A DNA stretch of 64,000 nucleotides from Qaidamihabitans albus (GTDB lineage: Bacteria; Actinomycetota; Actinomycetes; Mycobacteriales; Pseudonocardiaceae). This document shows, in pieces, positions 21,363 through 30,713 of this stretch (positions are counted from its first letter, which is position 1; every line of letters begins with the position of its first letter). The stretch lies in NCBI RefSeq assembly GCF_016464705.1, contig NZ_JAEHOB010000001.1:1-64000 (forward strand). The letters are read 5' to 3'. The translations under genes were made by a program, and so were the position numbers. Below the pieces are notes generated by a model. That model saw nothing but the letters and a program-made list of their open reading frames with translations, was not told where the DNA came from and did not search any database.

Positions 21363-22082
21363 GTGGGTCCGGACGACCTGACACCGGCTACCCCGGCCAC
21401 CGCGACGGCCGTCTTCGGCGAGTTTCTGGACCGGGCCGAGCGGTTCGTCGAGATGCTGCGGCGACACGGTGTCGAGCGAGGGCTGATCGGGCCTCGCGAG
21501 CTGGACCGGTTGTGGGAGCGGCACATACTCAACTCCGCGATTCTCGGGGAACGTGTCCCTGTGGGTGCTCGGGTGATCGATGTGGGCTCCGGCGCGGGGT
21601 TGCCCGGTGTGCCGCTCGCGATATGCCGACCGGACCTCGATATCGTTCTCCTGGAGCCGATGGCGCGTCGGGTGGACTGGCTGACCGAGGTGGTCCAGAA
21701 CCTGGAGCTTCCCGTGACGGTGGTTCGTGGCCGGGCGGAAGACAAGCAGATCAGAGAGCGGCTCGAACCGGCCGATGTCGTGACGGCCCGCGCGCTTGCT
21801 CCGCTGGCTCGGCTCGCGTCGTGGTGCCTACCGCTGGTGCGGCCTGCCGGGGTGCTACTTGCCCTGAAGGGCGCCAGCGCGACGGAAGAGGTGGCGCGTG
21901 ACCGAGTCGCGGTCCGGAAAGCGGGCGGTGGCGAGCCGGTGGTGGAAGCGTGTGGTGCCGCCGTACTCGAGACGCCGAGCACGGTAGTGGTGATTGAACG
22001 TGTGGAGCCACGGAAGCCGGAGCGAATGCGGCGACAAGGAACTCGCACCCGGTCGCGGGTGAAAGGATCGACCAGCGAATGA
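21363..22082 (+). CDS. rsmG: 16S rRNA (guanine(527)-N7)-methyltransferase
   Basis: 239 residues from GTG 21363, with GAGGAG upstream. Methylates N7 of G527 in 16S rRNA using S-adenosylmethionine; loss gives low-level streptomycin resistance. N-terminal helices end in PRELDRLWERHILNS, then the SAM motif VIDVGSGAGLPGVPLAI and later TARALAPLARL. The C-terminus is basic. It sits between jag and parA as in most bacteria. Confidence 0.95.
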   Translation: MGPDDLTPATPATATAVFGEFLDRAERFVEMLRRHGVERGLIGPRELDRLWERHILNSAILGERVPVGARVIDVGSGAGLPGVPLAICRPDLDIVLLEPMARRVDWLTEVVQNLELPVTVVRGRAEDKQIRERLEPADVVTARALAPLARLASWCLPLVRPAGVLLALKGASATEEVARDRVAVRKAGGGEPVVEACGAAVLETPSTVVVIERVEPRKPERMRRQGTRTRSRVKGSTSE

Positions 22083-22104
22083 CGACCAGTACGGAGCGGC
22101 CCAT

Positions 22105-22118
22105 GTTCCACGTGAAAC
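22105..22118. promoter_or_regulatory. parS-like site GTTCCACGTGAAAC
   Basis: One mismatch from the consensus palindrome, in the gap between rsmG and parA. ParB bound here could also modulate parAB transcription. Confidence 0.8.
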
Positions 22119-22161
22119 CGGGTACCTACGAGCGCGCTGCGGCCGGGGGGTGCGACGACCG

Positions 22162-23076
22162 GTGAACCCGCCACAGGAAACAGGCACCCACCACGACATC
22201 GGCTGGACGCCGATCGCGGAGGAGGCCGAGCGTGCCGCCCGGGTCCTGCACCCGGAGGAGCATCAACTTCCACGTCCGACACATCGCCGCGTGCTGACTG
22301 TCGCCAATCAGAAGGGTGGCGTCGGCAAGACGACCAGTGCGGTGAACCTGGCCGCGGGGCTGGCCCTGCACGGGTTGCGGACACTCGTCATCGATCTCGA
22401 CCCGCAGGGCAACGCGAGCACGGCGCTCAACGTGGATCATCACTCCGGGACGCCGTCCGTCTACGAGATCCTGCTCGGCGAGGTGTCGCTCGTGGAGGCG
22501 GCGCAAGTCAGCGAACAGTCCCCCAACCTTCTCTGCGTGCCGGCGACCATAGATCTGGCCGGCTCCGAGATCGAGCTTGTGTCGATGGCGTCGCGCGAGT
22601 CGCGTCTGAAGGAGTCGCTCTCGCAGGAGGCGCTACAGGAACTCGACGTCGACTACGTCTTCATCGACTGCCCTCCGTCGCTCGGGCTGCTGACGGTGAA
22701 CGCGATGGTCGCCGCGCACGAGGTACTGATTCCGATCCAGTGTGAGTACTACGCACTCGAAGGACTCGGGCAACTCCTCAACAACATCGATCTCGTCCAG
22801 AAGCACCTGAACCGGACGCTGGTGGTCTCCACGATCCTGCTGACGATGTACGACGGCCGGACCAAGCTGGCTGATCAGGTGACGCAGGAGGTGCGCAACC
22901 ACTTCGGAGACGTGGTGCTGAAGACGGTCATCCCCCGCAGCGTGAAGGTCTCCGAGGCACCCGGTTACGGACAGACCGTGCTGGCGTACGACCCCGGTTC
23001 ACGTGGATCGATGAGTTATCTGGATGCCGCCCGGGAGGTCGCCGAGCGGGGAGCAGCGAGTAGGGAGCAACAATGA
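22162..23076 (+). CDS. parA: chromosome partitioning ATPase ParA
   Basis: 304 residues from GTG 22162; GTG 22150 in the same frame is an alternative. Deviant Walker A KGGVGKTT near 51-58, Walker A' [12 protein letters not shown], then [18 protein letters not shown]. Walker-type ATPase that binds DNA non-specifically and moves ParB-parS complexes. It has a longer hydrophilic N-terminus than plasmid ParAs. Overlaps parB by ATGA. Confidence 0.94.
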   Translation: MNPPQETGTHHDIGWTPIAEEAERAARVLHPEEHQLPRPTHRRVLTVANQKGGVGKTTSAVNLAAGLALHGLRTLVIDLDPQGNASTALNVDHHSGTPSVYEILLGEVSLVEAAQVSEQSPNLLCVPATIDLAGSEIELVSMASRESRLKESLSQEALQELDVDYVFIDCPPSLGLLTVNAMVAAHEVLIPIQCEYYALEGLGQLLNNIDLVQKHLNRTLVVSTILLTMYDGRTKLADQVTQEVRNHFGDVVLKTVIPRSVKVSEAPGYGQTVLAYDPGSRGSMSYLDAAREVAERGAASREQQ

Positions 23077-24077
23077 CCGAGCGGAGAGGCGGCCTCGGCC
23101 GTGGTCTGGCGGCGCTGATCCCCACCGGACCGGTGGGTGAGGAGGGCACCGCTACCGGCGAGGTGAGCGCGGAGCAACTCAACGGCGACGGTGACAAGGG
23201 TTGGTTCGCCGCCAACGGCTCAATGCAGTCGCACGGTGGCGAGGTCGCGGGCGCTGTCTACCGCGAGGTTCCGGTCAGCGCGATCAAGCCCAACCCCAAG
23301 CAGCCGCGCCAGGTGTTCGACGAGGACGCGCTGGCCGAGCTGGAGCACTCGATCCGCGAGTTCGGGCTCATGCAGCCCATCGTCGTCCGGCAACTGCCCG
23401 ATGACGAGTACGAGCTCGTCATGGGTGAGCGGCGGCTGCGGGCGGCCCAGCAGGCTGAGCTGGAACTCATCCCGGCGATCGTCCGGCAGACGGCCGACGA
23501 GGCGATGCTGCGGGACGCGCTCCTGGAGAACATCCATCGCGTCCAGCTCAACCCGCTGGAGGAGGCGGCGGCCTATCAGCAACTGCTCGACGAGTTCGAG
23601 GTGACGCACGAGGAACTCGCCGCGCGCATCGGCCGCAGTAGGCCCGTCATCACCAACACGATCCGGCTGCTGCGGCTGCCCCTCCCCGTGCAGCGGCGGG
23701 TGGCGGCCGGAGTGCTGTCAGCCGGGCACGCCCGCGCCCTGCTTTCCCTCGAAGAGGCCGACCGTCAGGAAGAGCTCGCCGCGCGCATCGTGTCCGAGGG
23801 ACTCTCGGTCCGCGCGACCGAGGAGGCGGTGACTCTCTCCAAGAGCGAGTCCAAGCCGAAGCCGAAGCCGCCGGCACGCAAGCCGATGCAGGCGCCGGGT
23901 TTGCAGGACCTCGCGGAGCGGCTCTCCGACACCTTCGACACCCGGGTGAAGGTCGATCTCGGCCGGCGCAAGGGTCGCATCGTGGTCGAGTTCGGCTCGG
24001 TCGACGATCTTGAGCGGATCGTCGCTCTCATGGACCCGAACAAGACAAATCAGACAGCTAAAACCGATGAGCCATGA
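23073..24077 (+). CDS. parB: chromosome partitioning protein ParB
   Basis: 334 residues. N-terminal ParA-stimulating peptide [13 protein letters not shown] (5-17). CTP-binding ParB/Srx domain from about 65 with the GERRLR motif at 118-123. The KorB-type helix-turn-helix that reads parS includes [26 protein letters not shown], followed by a Lys/Pro linker and a C-terminal dimerisation domain. The substrate sites are present nearby (21213, 21326, 22105 and perhaps 1085). Confidence 0.95.
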   Translation: MTERRGGLGRGLAALIPTGPVGEEGTATGEVSAEQLNGDGDKGWFAANGSMQSHGGEVAGAVYREVPVSAIKPNPKQPRQVFDEDALAELEHSIREFGLMQPIVVRQLPDDEYELVMGERRLRAAQQAELELIPAIVRQTADEAMLRDALLENIHRVQLNPLEEAAAYQQLLDEFEVTHEELAARIGRSRPVITNTIRLLRLPLPVQRRVAAGVLSAGHARALLSLEEADRQEELAARIVSEGLSVRATEEAVTLSKSESKPKPKPPARKPMQAPGLQDLAERLSDTFDTRVKVDLGRRKGRIVVEFGSVDDLERIVALMDPNKTNQTAKTDEP

Positions 24078-24149
24078 CACCGGCCCGTTTCGTCACGGTG
24101 ATGATTGCGTTCCGGTGACTCGATGTCACGACGGGTTACCGGGACCGTA

Positions 24150-25100
24150 CTAGTCTCCGCGCTGGATCGCCCGGGTGACGAGCTCGGCGAACACCTCGCC
24201 GAGTGACGTCCCGGCGGCCTCCATCGCCATCGGGACGGTCGAGGTCTCGGTCAGTCCGGCGGACAGGTTCACTTCGAGGAACTGCACGGTGCCGTCCTTC
24301 GCCACCACCGCGTCGGTCCGGGAGATGTCGCGGAGCCCGAGCAGCCGGTGGGCGCCGACCGCCAATTCACCGACCGCCTTGGCTGCGGCGTCGGAGAGGC
24401 GGGCGGGTGCGAAGAAATCGGTGAGCCCGGCCGTGTAGCGCGCGGTGTAGTCGTAGACACCGCTCTCCGGCACGATCTCGACCGCGGGCAGTGCCTCCGG
24501 CCCGCCGTCGCGCTCGACAACGGTCACGGCCACCTCGATGCCGTCGACGAACTGCTCCGCCAGCACGGTGTCGCCGTAGGCGAAGCACCCGACCATCGCG
24601 GTGGGCAGTTCCGCGGCGTCCCGGACGACCTGGGTGCCGAGCGCCGAGCCGCCCTGGTCCGGCTTGAGGATCAACGGCAGGCCGAGCCGATCGACCATCG
24701 CGTCGAGCACGCCCTGCGCGCCCAGCTCGCGGAAGGTGCTGTGCGGCAGCACGACCCAGCCCGGTGTCGCGAAGTCGGCCTCGCGGACGAGTGCCTTCGC
24801 GGTCGGCTTGTCCCACGCACGGCGGCAGCCCTGCGAACTGGTACCGACGAAAGGCACGCCGAGCATCTCCAGCACGGTCTGCACCGAGCCGTTCTCGCCC
24901 TCTCCCCCGTGCAGTGCGACCACCGCCGCGTCCGGGCGCTCGTCGCGCAGCCTGCCCAGCAGGCCCGCGTCGGTGTCCCACTCCACGACCGTCAGGCCCG
25001 CGCCGCGCAGCGCGGCCGACAGCCGGCGACCGGACCGCAACGACACGTCACGTTCGTGCGAAAGGCCACCGGCGAGCACGGCGACAGTGCGATCGGCCAC
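24150..25100 (-). CDS. D-alanine-D-alanine ligase family protein
   Basis: 316 residues from GTG 25100 (VADRTVAVLAGG), preceded by GAGGAG at 7 bp; a longer frame to 25115 exists. The ATP-grasp fold is visible: VALHGGEGENGSVQTVLEMLGVPFVG, LPLILKPDQGGSALG, and LEVNLSAGLTETSTVPMAMEAAG near the end. Ddl enzymes join two D-alanines for peptidoglycan precursors. The final loop has NLSAGLTETS where classical Ddl has N-T-x-P-G-x-T, so substrate or activity may differ; a second genomic ddl is likely. It is convergent with parB. Confidence 0.75.
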   Translation of the reverse strand: MADRTVAVLAGGLSHERDVSLRSGRRLSAALRGAGLTVVEWDTDAGLLGRLRDERPDAAVVALHGGEGENGSVQTVLEMLGVPFVGTSSQGCRRAWDKPTAKALVREADFATPGWVVLPHSTFRELGAQGVLDAMVDRLGLPLILKPDQGGSALGTQVVRDAAELPTAMVGCFAYGDTVLAEQFVDGIEVAVTVVERDGGPEALPAVEIVPESGVYDYTARYTAGLTDFFAPARLSDAAAKAVGELAVGAHRLLGLRDISRTDAVVAKDGTVQFLEVNLSAGLTETSTVPMAMEAAGTSLGEVFAELVTRAIQRGD

Positions 25101-25163
25101 GCGAGAACTCCTCAATGCTCAGGTTCGTCCGGTGCGGACGGTTGCCACCCCAGAATGGTTGCC

Positions 25164-26495
25164 CTAGGCGGTGTCCGGGCCCGGGAACTGCGGCCCGGAC
25201 ACGGCACGCGTCGTGACGCTACCGAAGGTGCGCACGAGGTCCATTTCGGACTCCAGCACGCCGGCGAGCCTGCGCACGCCCTCGCGGATCCGTTCCGTTG
25301 TCGGGTAACAGTAGGAAAGGCGCATCTGCCTGCTGCCGAAGCCGTCGGCGTAGAACCCGGTGCCCGAGGCATAGGCCACCCGCGCGGTGACCGCACGGGG
25401 CAGCATGGCCTTGGTGTCGACGCCCTCCGGAACCGTTACCCACACGTAGAAACCGCCGTCCGGGTGAGTCCAGGTACAGCCGGGCGGCATGTGCTGCTCC
25501 AGCGCGGAGACGATCGCGTCCCGGCGTTCGCGGTAGTTCTCCCGGAACTTCTTGACCTGGCCCTTCCAGTCGTGCGTCGACAAGTAGCGCGACACGACCA
25601 GCTGGTTCAGCGTCGGCGGGCACAGCGTGGCCGACTCCGCGGCGAGCACCAGCTTCTCCCGCACGGCGTGCGGCGCCAGTACCCAGCCGACCCGCAGCCC
25701 GGAGGCGAAGGTCTTGGAGAAAGAGCCGAGGTACACGACGTTGTCCGGATCGTTCGACCGCAGTGCCGGGTAGGTCTGGCCGTCGAAGCCGAGCAGCCCG
25801 TACGGGTTGTCCTCCACCACCAGCACGTCGTGTGCGCGGCAGATCTCCAGGATCTCCGCCCGGCGCTCGACTGCCAGGGTGACGCCGGCGGGGTTGTGGA
25901 AGTTCGGGATCGTGTAGAGGAACTTGACGCGCTGCCCGTGCTTGTCCGCATGCGCCAGCGCCTCGCGCAGCGCCTCGGGCACCAGGCCGTCGTCGTCCAT
26001 CGCGACGTGGACCACCTGCGCCTGGTAGGCGGCGAACGAGCCGAGTGCGCCGACGTAGGACGGACCCTCCGCCAGCACGATGTCACCCGGGTCGCAGAAC
26101 AGCCTGGTCACCATGTCCAGGCCCATCTGCGAGCCGACGGTGACCACGACGTCGTCGGGATGGGCGGTGATGCCCTCCAGTGCCATGATCTCGCAGATCT
26201 GCTCGCGCAGCGCGGGCACGCCGTGCGCGGAGCCGTACTGCAGCGCCACGAGCCCGTCCTCCGCGATGAGCTCGGCCATCTGCGAGGAGAGGGAGTCCAG
26301 GGGCAGAGCGGAGAGGTTGGGCATGCCTCCCGCGAGCGAGACGACCTCGGGCCGGCTGGCTACCGCGAACAACGCTCGGATCTCGGACGCCGTCATACCC
26401 TCGGTGCGAGCGGCGTAACGGTCGAGATGCGGATCGAGGTTGTGGCGGCCGGGCTCGGAACCCGGTCGGTGCTCGGGCGGCTGGGAGGCAGTCAT
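25164..26495 (-). CDS. PLP-dependent aminotransferase class I/II
   Basis: 443 residues. Fold type I aminotransferase of the 2-aminoadipate/aromatic group: AGGMPNLSALPLD, VTVGSQMGLDMVTRLF, IPNFHNPAGVTLAVERR, VVEDNPYGLL, the Schiff-base lysine in LGSFSKTFASGLRVGW, and the carboxylate-binding arginine in MRLSYCYP. No DNA-binding N-terminal domain is present, so it is not a full MocR regulator. Substrate unknown. This enzyme is commonly found next to parAB in actinobacteria. It lies 64 bp upstream of the Ddl-like gene in the same direction. Confidence 0.85.
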   Translation of the reverse strand: MTASQPPEHRPGSEPGRHNLDPHLDRYAARTEGMTASEIRALFAVASRPEVVSLAGGMPNLSALPLDSLSSQMAELIAEDGLVALQYGSAHGVPALREQICEIMALEGITAHPDDVVVTVGSQMGLDMVTRLFCDPGDIVLAEGPSYVGALGSFAAYQAQVVHVAMDDDGLVPEALREALAHADKHGQRVKFLYTIPNFHNPAGVTLAVERRAEILEICRAHDVLVVEDNPYGLLGFDGQTYPALRSNDPDNVVYLGSFSKTFASGLRVGWVLAPHAVREKLVLAAESATLCPPTLNQLVVSRYLSTHDWKGQVKKFRENYRERRDAIVSALEQHMPPGCTWTHPDGGFYVWVTVPEGVDTKAMLPRAVTARVAYASGTGFYADGFGSRQMRLSYCYPTTERIREGVRRLAGVLESEMDLVRTFGSVTTRAVSGPQFPGPDTA

Positions 26496-26707
26496 CGTCT
26501 ACTTCTGTCTGCGTCATGCGGCGCGTCGGCGGGCGTGGGCTCTCTACCTGCGGGTAGACCTCGTCGAGTGTAACGTCCGGGGTTCGGCGGCTCCCCCGTT
26601 TCCGGCTCTCGTCACATCCGCCTATGCTCTGCTTGGGCCTCATGTCGCCGCGTCGTCGCGCGTGCACCGGCCTCCGATCGACTTCATGCACGTTCCGGGG
26701 AGGTTTC

Positions 26708-27346
26708 GTGTCGCGACGCGTCGTTGGCGTCACGCTGGACAACCTGGAGCAGTTGCCGCTGCGCTGCCGCCGCTGCGTGTACTGGGAGCTCGCTCCGCAC
26801 CTGAAGGAGGAGGCCGAGCGCTACGGCGAGACCGAGGTCGAGAAGGAAGCCTGGGTGTCGGCGATCCTGCTGGAGTGGGGCTCGTGCGGCCGGATCGCCT
26901 ACAGCGGCGACGTGCCGGTCGGGTTCGTGCTGTACGCGCCGCCGACCGCGGTGCCGAGGGCAGGCGCCTTTCCCACCGCGCCGCCCAGCGCCGATGCCGT
27001 CCTGCTGACGGCCTTTCACGTGCTGCCGGAGTTCCGCGGCGGCGGGCTGGGCCGGCTGCTGGTGCAGGCGGTCGCGAAGGACCTCACCCGGCGCGGGGTG
27101 CGTGCCATCGAGGCGTACGGGGACGCGGAGCCCGGCGAGGAGACCGAGGGGCACAACTGCGTCGTTCCCGCCGCCTTCCTGCGCAGCGTCGGGTTCAAGA
27201 CGGTGCGCCCGCATCCCCGGTGGCCGCGGCTGCGGCTGGAGCTGAGGTCGGGGATCTCGTGGAAGGAAGACGTCGAGGCGGCACTGGAGAAGCTGCTCGG
27301 CGAGGTGAGCATCACGACCGCCGAGGCCAGCACCACCCGCGCGTAG
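26708..27346 (+). CDS. GNAT family N-acetyltransferase
   Basis: 212 residues from GTG 26708, with GGGGAGG seven bases earlier. The acetyl-CoA binding region is LLTAFHVLPEFRGGGLGRLLVQAVAKDL (about 97-124), the Q/RxxGxG/A motif of GNATs. N-terminal LPLRCRRCVYWEL is typical of the conserved parB-adjacent GNAT of actinobacteria. Acceptor substrate unknown. Confidence 0.82.
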   Translation: MSRRVVGVTLDNLEQLPLRCRRCVYWELAPHLKEEAERYGETEVEKEAWVSAILLEWGSCGRIAYSGDVPVGFVLYAPPTAVPRAGAFPTAPPSADAVLLTAFHVLPEFRGGGLGRLLVQAVAKDLTRRGVRAIEAYGDAEPGEETEGHNCVVPAAFLRSVGFKTVRPHPRWPRLRLELRSGISWKEDVEAALEKLLGEVSITTAEASTTRA

Positions 27347-27395
27347 CGAACGGTCCCGTGTGCGCTCCGGTCGACATGGGGGTAACTCGATGTGG

Positions 27396-27435
27396 TTATC
27401 CACAGCTTTGTGTACATATCGACAGGTTGTCCACA
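27396..27435 (+). promoter_or_regulatory. pair of DnaA boxes
   Basis: TTATCCACA at 27396-27404 and TTGTCCACA at 27427-27435, both perfect consensus variants, in the same orientation and 31 bp apart (about three helical turns). They lie in the 148-bp gap between the GNAT gene and a small membrane protein gene, about 13 kb from oriC. Confidence 0.6.
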
Positions 27436-27494
27436 GGGTGATTGCGTATTCGTACGCTCGCGCCCGAGCCGGTGGGATGCCTAGCGTGACCGGT

Positions 27495-27893
27495 ATGGAC
27501 CGCGAGCCCGAACTGCCGAGAGCCCCCGAGGTTCCCTCCGCGCTGCTCGACTCCGGGGCGGCGGCCCGCCGCAAGGGGCAGTGGACCGGCTTCGGGGTCG
27601 CTCTCGCGGCGCTCACCGTGCTCGGTCTCGCGGTGTCGTTCGTCGCCGGGTTCGTTTTCGTGATGGCCAGCGACGGTTGCGGGGCCGACCGGAGCCGCTA
27701 CATCTGTACACCCGGCGGACAGCAGACGGTGTTCTGGCTGCCCTGGGGTGGGCTGCTGGCCGGGTTCGTGCTCTCGCTGGTCGGGGCGGCGGTGGCGACC
27801 CGGCTGCGGCGCACGCCGTGGCTCGGCCTTGCTGCCGGCGTGCCGGCCTACCTGCTCGCGTTCGGCGTCGCGTACTCGATCGCGGTCGGCTGA
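27495..27893 (+). CDS. small membrane protein, unknown
   Basis: 132 residues from ATG 27495 (in-frame ATG 27477 and GTG 27486 precede it). About 30 hydrophilic residues, then three hydrophobic helices (GFGVALAALTVLGLAVSFVA, FWLPWGGLLAGFVLSLVGAA and PWLGLAAGVPAYLLAFGVAY). Two cysteines in the first outer loop (DGCGADRSRYICTPGG) could form a disulfide. No family recognised. Two DnaA boxes lie just upstream. It is convergent with the amidase gene. Confidence 0.65.
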   Translation: MDREPELPRAPEVPSALLDSGAAARRKGQWTGFGVALAALTVLGLAVSFVAGFVFVMASDGCGADRSRYICTPGGQQTVFWLPWGGLLAGFVLSLVGAAVATRLRRTPWLGLAAGVPAYLLAFGVAYSIAVG

Positions 27894-27898
27894 GCGCG

Positions 27899-29044
27899 CT
27901 ACTCGGCTTTGGCCAGCTCGTGGGCCAGCACGTCGGCGAAGGTGAAGGTGCCGGTCGGCTGGTCGTTCTCGCCGAGCAGGTACAGGCGCTTGACGGCGAT
28001 CAGGATGCCCTCGGCGACGACGTCGCGGAAGGCGGGGTCGGAGAGCCTGCGCCGGTCGTCCGGGTTGGTCAGGTAGCCGATCTCGACCCGCACGGCGGGG
28101 CAGCGCGTGCGGGTGAAGATCTCCCACGTCTTCGGGTGGGTGCGGCAGTCCCGCATGCCGGTCCGCGCGGCCAGCTCACGCTGAATGTAGCCGGCCAGCA
28201 GCTCGCCGACGGTCGAGGTGGTGCCGTTGCCGGTGCCGAAGTGGAAGCTCGCGACACCCTGCGCGTAGGGCGAGCGGTTGCCGTCGCTGTGCAGCGAGAG
28301 GAACAGGTCGGCACCGGCGTTGTTGGCGAAGTTCGCCCGCTCGGTCTCCGACGGGCTGTGTCCCGGCCCGCGGGAGATCAGTGCCTCCATGCCGGTCGCC
28401 TTCATCCGGCCCTCGAGGCGGCGGGCCAGGTCCCAGGCGATGTCGGCCTCACGCAGGCCCTCGAGCGCCACGCCGGTGTCCGCGCCGCCGTGGCCCGGAT
28501 CGATCACGATGCGCTTGCCGCGCAGCCGGGGGCCCGCCTGCCGGACCTGCTCCTGCTCCCGCAGGAAGACCGGGCGGCCACCCCTGGCACGCGGGGAGAG
28601 CTGCCGTAGCGCGCGGACCGTTCCCGCGCCACAGATGCCGTCGACGACCAGACCGTAGTCTCGCTGGAAGTTCCGCAGCGCGCGTTCGGTCTGCGGCCCG
28701 AAACCGCCGTCCGGACGCCCGGAGTCGTAGCCGAGCTCGGTGAGCCGCTCCTGCAGCGCGAACACGTCGTCCCCGTGCACGGGTGAGGACACCAGGTAGG
28801 CCAGCGGTCTGCTGCCGAGGTGATAGCTCGAACCGCGCAGTGCCCGGTAGGTGGCGGGGCCGACGATGCCGTCCGTGATGAGGCCCCGGCGCTGCTGGAA
28901 GGCGCGGACAGCGTGCTCCACCGTCGCGTCGAAGAATCCGTTGCCGTCGGAGGTGTCTCCGGTCGGGAGCAGGTCCAGTGCCGCGAGCATGGACCTGATC
29001 TCGGCGACCTCCGGTCCGGCGTCGCCGCGGCGGAGTACCCGCAT
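27899..29044 (-). CDS. cwlM: CwlM-like N-acetylmuramoyl-L-alanine amidase family protein
   Basis: 381 residues from ATG 29044. Two peptidoglycan-binding (PG_binding_1) domains (about 1-70 and 80-145) precede an Amidase_3 domain (about 178-365). Zinc-site candidates are present: IDPGHGG (His185), GLREADI (Glu199), SLHSDGN and the late VRVEIGYL glutamate. No signal peptide, so it is probably cytoplasmic. In mycobacteria the orthologue, in the same locus, activates MurA when phosphorylated by PknB rather than cutting cell wall. Regulatory versus catalytic function cannot be decided from sequence. Confidence 0.85.
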   Translation of the reverse strand: MRVLRRGDAGPEVAEIRSMLAALDLLPTGDTSDGNGFFDATVEHAVRAFQQRRGLITDGIVGPATYRALRGSSYHLGSRPLAYLVSSPVHGDDVFALQERLTELGYDSGRPDGGFGPQTERALRNFQRDYGLVVDGICGAGTVRALRQLSPRARGGRPVFLREQEQVRQAGPRLRGKRIVIDPGHGGADTGVALEGLREADIAWDLARRLEGRMKATGMEALISRGPGHSPSETERANFANNAGADLFLSLHSDGNRSPYAQGVASFHFGTGNGTTSTVGELLAGYIQRELAARTGMRDCRTHPKTWEIFTRTRCPAVRVEIGYLTNPDDRRRLSDPAFRDVVAEGILIAVKRLYLLGENDQPTGTFTFADVLAHELAKAE

Positions 29045-29204
29045 GCACTCCTCGCTCTTCCTTGGGCACCGAAGTGCTCGATGCTGTGCGAACAAATCAG
29101 GGTCTCATGGGTTCCCTGCGGCCCCTATTGTGCCCTGTGAACTCTCTGTAAGCGCGCAGGGCCGCACCGTGCGTCACCGGATGCGGCGGAGGAGGCCAAC
29201 GAGA

Positions 29205-29243
29205 AACCCGGGGTGCGCTCGATACACACGCGCACCCCGGGTT
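29205..29243 (-). terminator. terminator of the trxB-trxA transcript
   Basis: A 14-bp perfect inverted repeat (arms 29205-29218 and 29230-29243, 11-nt loop) followed on the minus strand by TTTCTCGTT. It lies 20 bp past the trxA stop. Confidence 0.75.
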
Positions 29244-29263
29244 CGGCGTTGTCCTGCCAGGTG

Positions 29264-29587
29264 TCAGAGCACCTCGGAGAGGTCGGACAGCAGTGCTGCC
29301 TTGGGCTTGGCGCCCACGATCTGCTTCACCGGCTTGCCACCCTGGAACAGGATCAGTGTCGGGATCGACATCACCTGGTAGTCACGCGACGTGTTCGGGT
29401 TCTCGTCGACGTCCAGCTTGGCGACGGTCAGCTTGTCCTTGTGCTCGGCCGCGATCTCCTCGAGGACGGGGGCGACCATCTTGCACGGCCCGCACCAGGT
29501 GGCCCAGAAGTCGACGAGCACCGGCTTGTCGCTGGAGAGCACGTCGTCGGCGAAGCTCTTGTCGGTCACCTTCACGGTGTCGGTCAT
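29264..29587 (-). CDS. trxA: thioredoxin
   Basis: 107 residues, standard single-domain thioredoxin with active site WCGPC at 31-35, cis-proline region MSIPTLILF and a preceding DFWAT. Reduces disulfides in cytoplasmic proteins and is recycled by TrxB, encoded 26 bp upstream. AGGAG ribosome site. Confidence 0.97.
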   Translation of the reverse strand: MTDTVKVTDKSFADDVLSSDKPVLVDFWATWCGPCKMVAPVLEEIAAEHKDKLTVAKLDVDENPNTSRDYQVMSIPTLILFQGGKPVKQIVGAKPKAALLSDLSEVL

Positions 29588-29613
29588 CTCTACTCCTGTC
29601 GTGGATTGCCGGG

Positions 29614-30609
29614 TCAGTTGGCGCGGGCCGCGTAGCCGCCGCCCACCAGTTCGGGTGCCTCATGTGCTTCGACCACGTCGGCGTGCTCGGCGAGCCAGCG
29701 CTCGGCGTCGATCGCCGCCGTGCAGCCCGAGCCGGCGGCCGTGATCGCCTGCCGGTAGGTGTGGTCGACCAGGTCGCCCGCCGCGAACACGCCGTCGAGG
29801 TTGGTGTACGAGCTGCGCCCCTTCGCGAGCACGTAGCCGCTCTCGTCGAGATCGACCTGGCCGCGTACGAGCTGGCTGCGCGGGTCGTGCCCGATGGCCA
29901 CGAAGAAGCCGCTGACGTCGAGGGTGGACTCCTCCCCGGTCACCGTGTCCCGCAGCCGCAGGCCGGTGACCTTGCCCTCGCCGAGCACCTCGGTGACCGC
30001 CGAGTTGAGCTGCCAGCGGATCTTCTCGTTCGCCTGCGCGCGCTCCAACATGATCTTCGACGCGCGGAACTCCTCACGCCGGTGCACGATCGTCACGGTG
30101 CGGGCGAACTTGGTGAGGAAGGTGGCCTCCTCCATCGCGGAGTCGCCACCGCCGACCACGGCGATGTCCTGGTCGCGGAAGAAGAAGCCGTCACACGTCG
30201 CACACGAGGACACTCCGTGCCCGAGCAGCTCCTGCTCGCCGGGCACGTTCAGGTACCGTGCCGCGGCGCCCATCGCGAGGACGACCGCGCGCGCGGCGTA
30301 GCGCTGCCCGTTGGCCGTCACGTACTTGACCGGACCGGTGAGGTCGAGCTCCTCCACGTCCTCCGAGCGGAGGTCGGCGCCGAAGACCTTGGCCTGCTCG
30401 CGCATCTCCTCCATCAGCTCGGGCCCCTGGATCCCGGCCCGGAACCCTGGGTAGTTCTCGACCTCGGTGGTGGTCATCAACGCGCCACCGAACTGGGACC
30501 CCTCGAACACCAACGGTTCCAGCTGGGCGCGGGCCGCGTACACGGCAGCGGTGTACCCGGCGGGACCCGATCCCACGATGATCAGGTTCCGAACGTCCTC
30601 TGCAGCCAC
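29614..30609 (-). CDS. trxB: thioredoxin-disulfide reductase
   Basis: 331 residues from GTG 30609 with GGAGG upstream; the open frame extends much further but without homology. FAD-binding GSGPAGY (13-19), redox pair CATC (136-139), NADPH-binding [12 protein letters not shown] and the C-terminal FAD motif [23 protein letters not shown]. Transfers electrons from NADPH to thioredoxin. A SigR/SigH-type promoter precedes it and trxA follows. Confidence 0.96.
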   Translation of the reverse strand: MAAEDVRNLIIVGSGPAGYTAAVYAARAQLEPLVFEGSQFGGALMTTTEVENYPGFRAGIQGPELMEEMREQAKVFGADLRSEDVEELDLTGPVKYVTANGQRYAARAVVLAMGAAARYLNVPGEQELLGHGVSSCATCDGFFFRDQDIAVVGGGDSAMEEATFLTKFARTVTIVHRREEFRASKIMLERAQANEKIRWQLNSAVTEVLGEGKVTGLRLRDTVTGEESTLDVSGFFVAIGHDPRSQLVRGQVDLDESGYVLAKGRSSYTNLDGVFAAGDLVDHTYRQAITAAGSGCTAAIDAERWLAEHADVVEAHEAPELVGGGYAARAN

Positions 30610-30648
30610 CCGTGACCTCCGCTTCGTCAACACCTGCGTACCAGGCTC

Positions 30649-30675
30649 AACACGATCGTAGGTGCGGGTGTTCCC
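30649..30675 (-). promoter_or_regulatory. SigR/SigH-type promoter of trxBA
   Basis: On the minus strand GGGAAC (30675-30670), 18 bp, then GTT (30651-30649), about 40 bp before the trxB start. This fits the GGAAT/C-N18-19-GTT consensus of the thiol-oxidative-stress sigma factors SigR (Streptomyces) and SigH (mycobacteria), which control trxBA there. Confidence 0.65.
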
Positions 30676-30713
30676 GACGTGACGTGTGCCGCCGTCAGGT
30701 GGAAGACGGGTGG

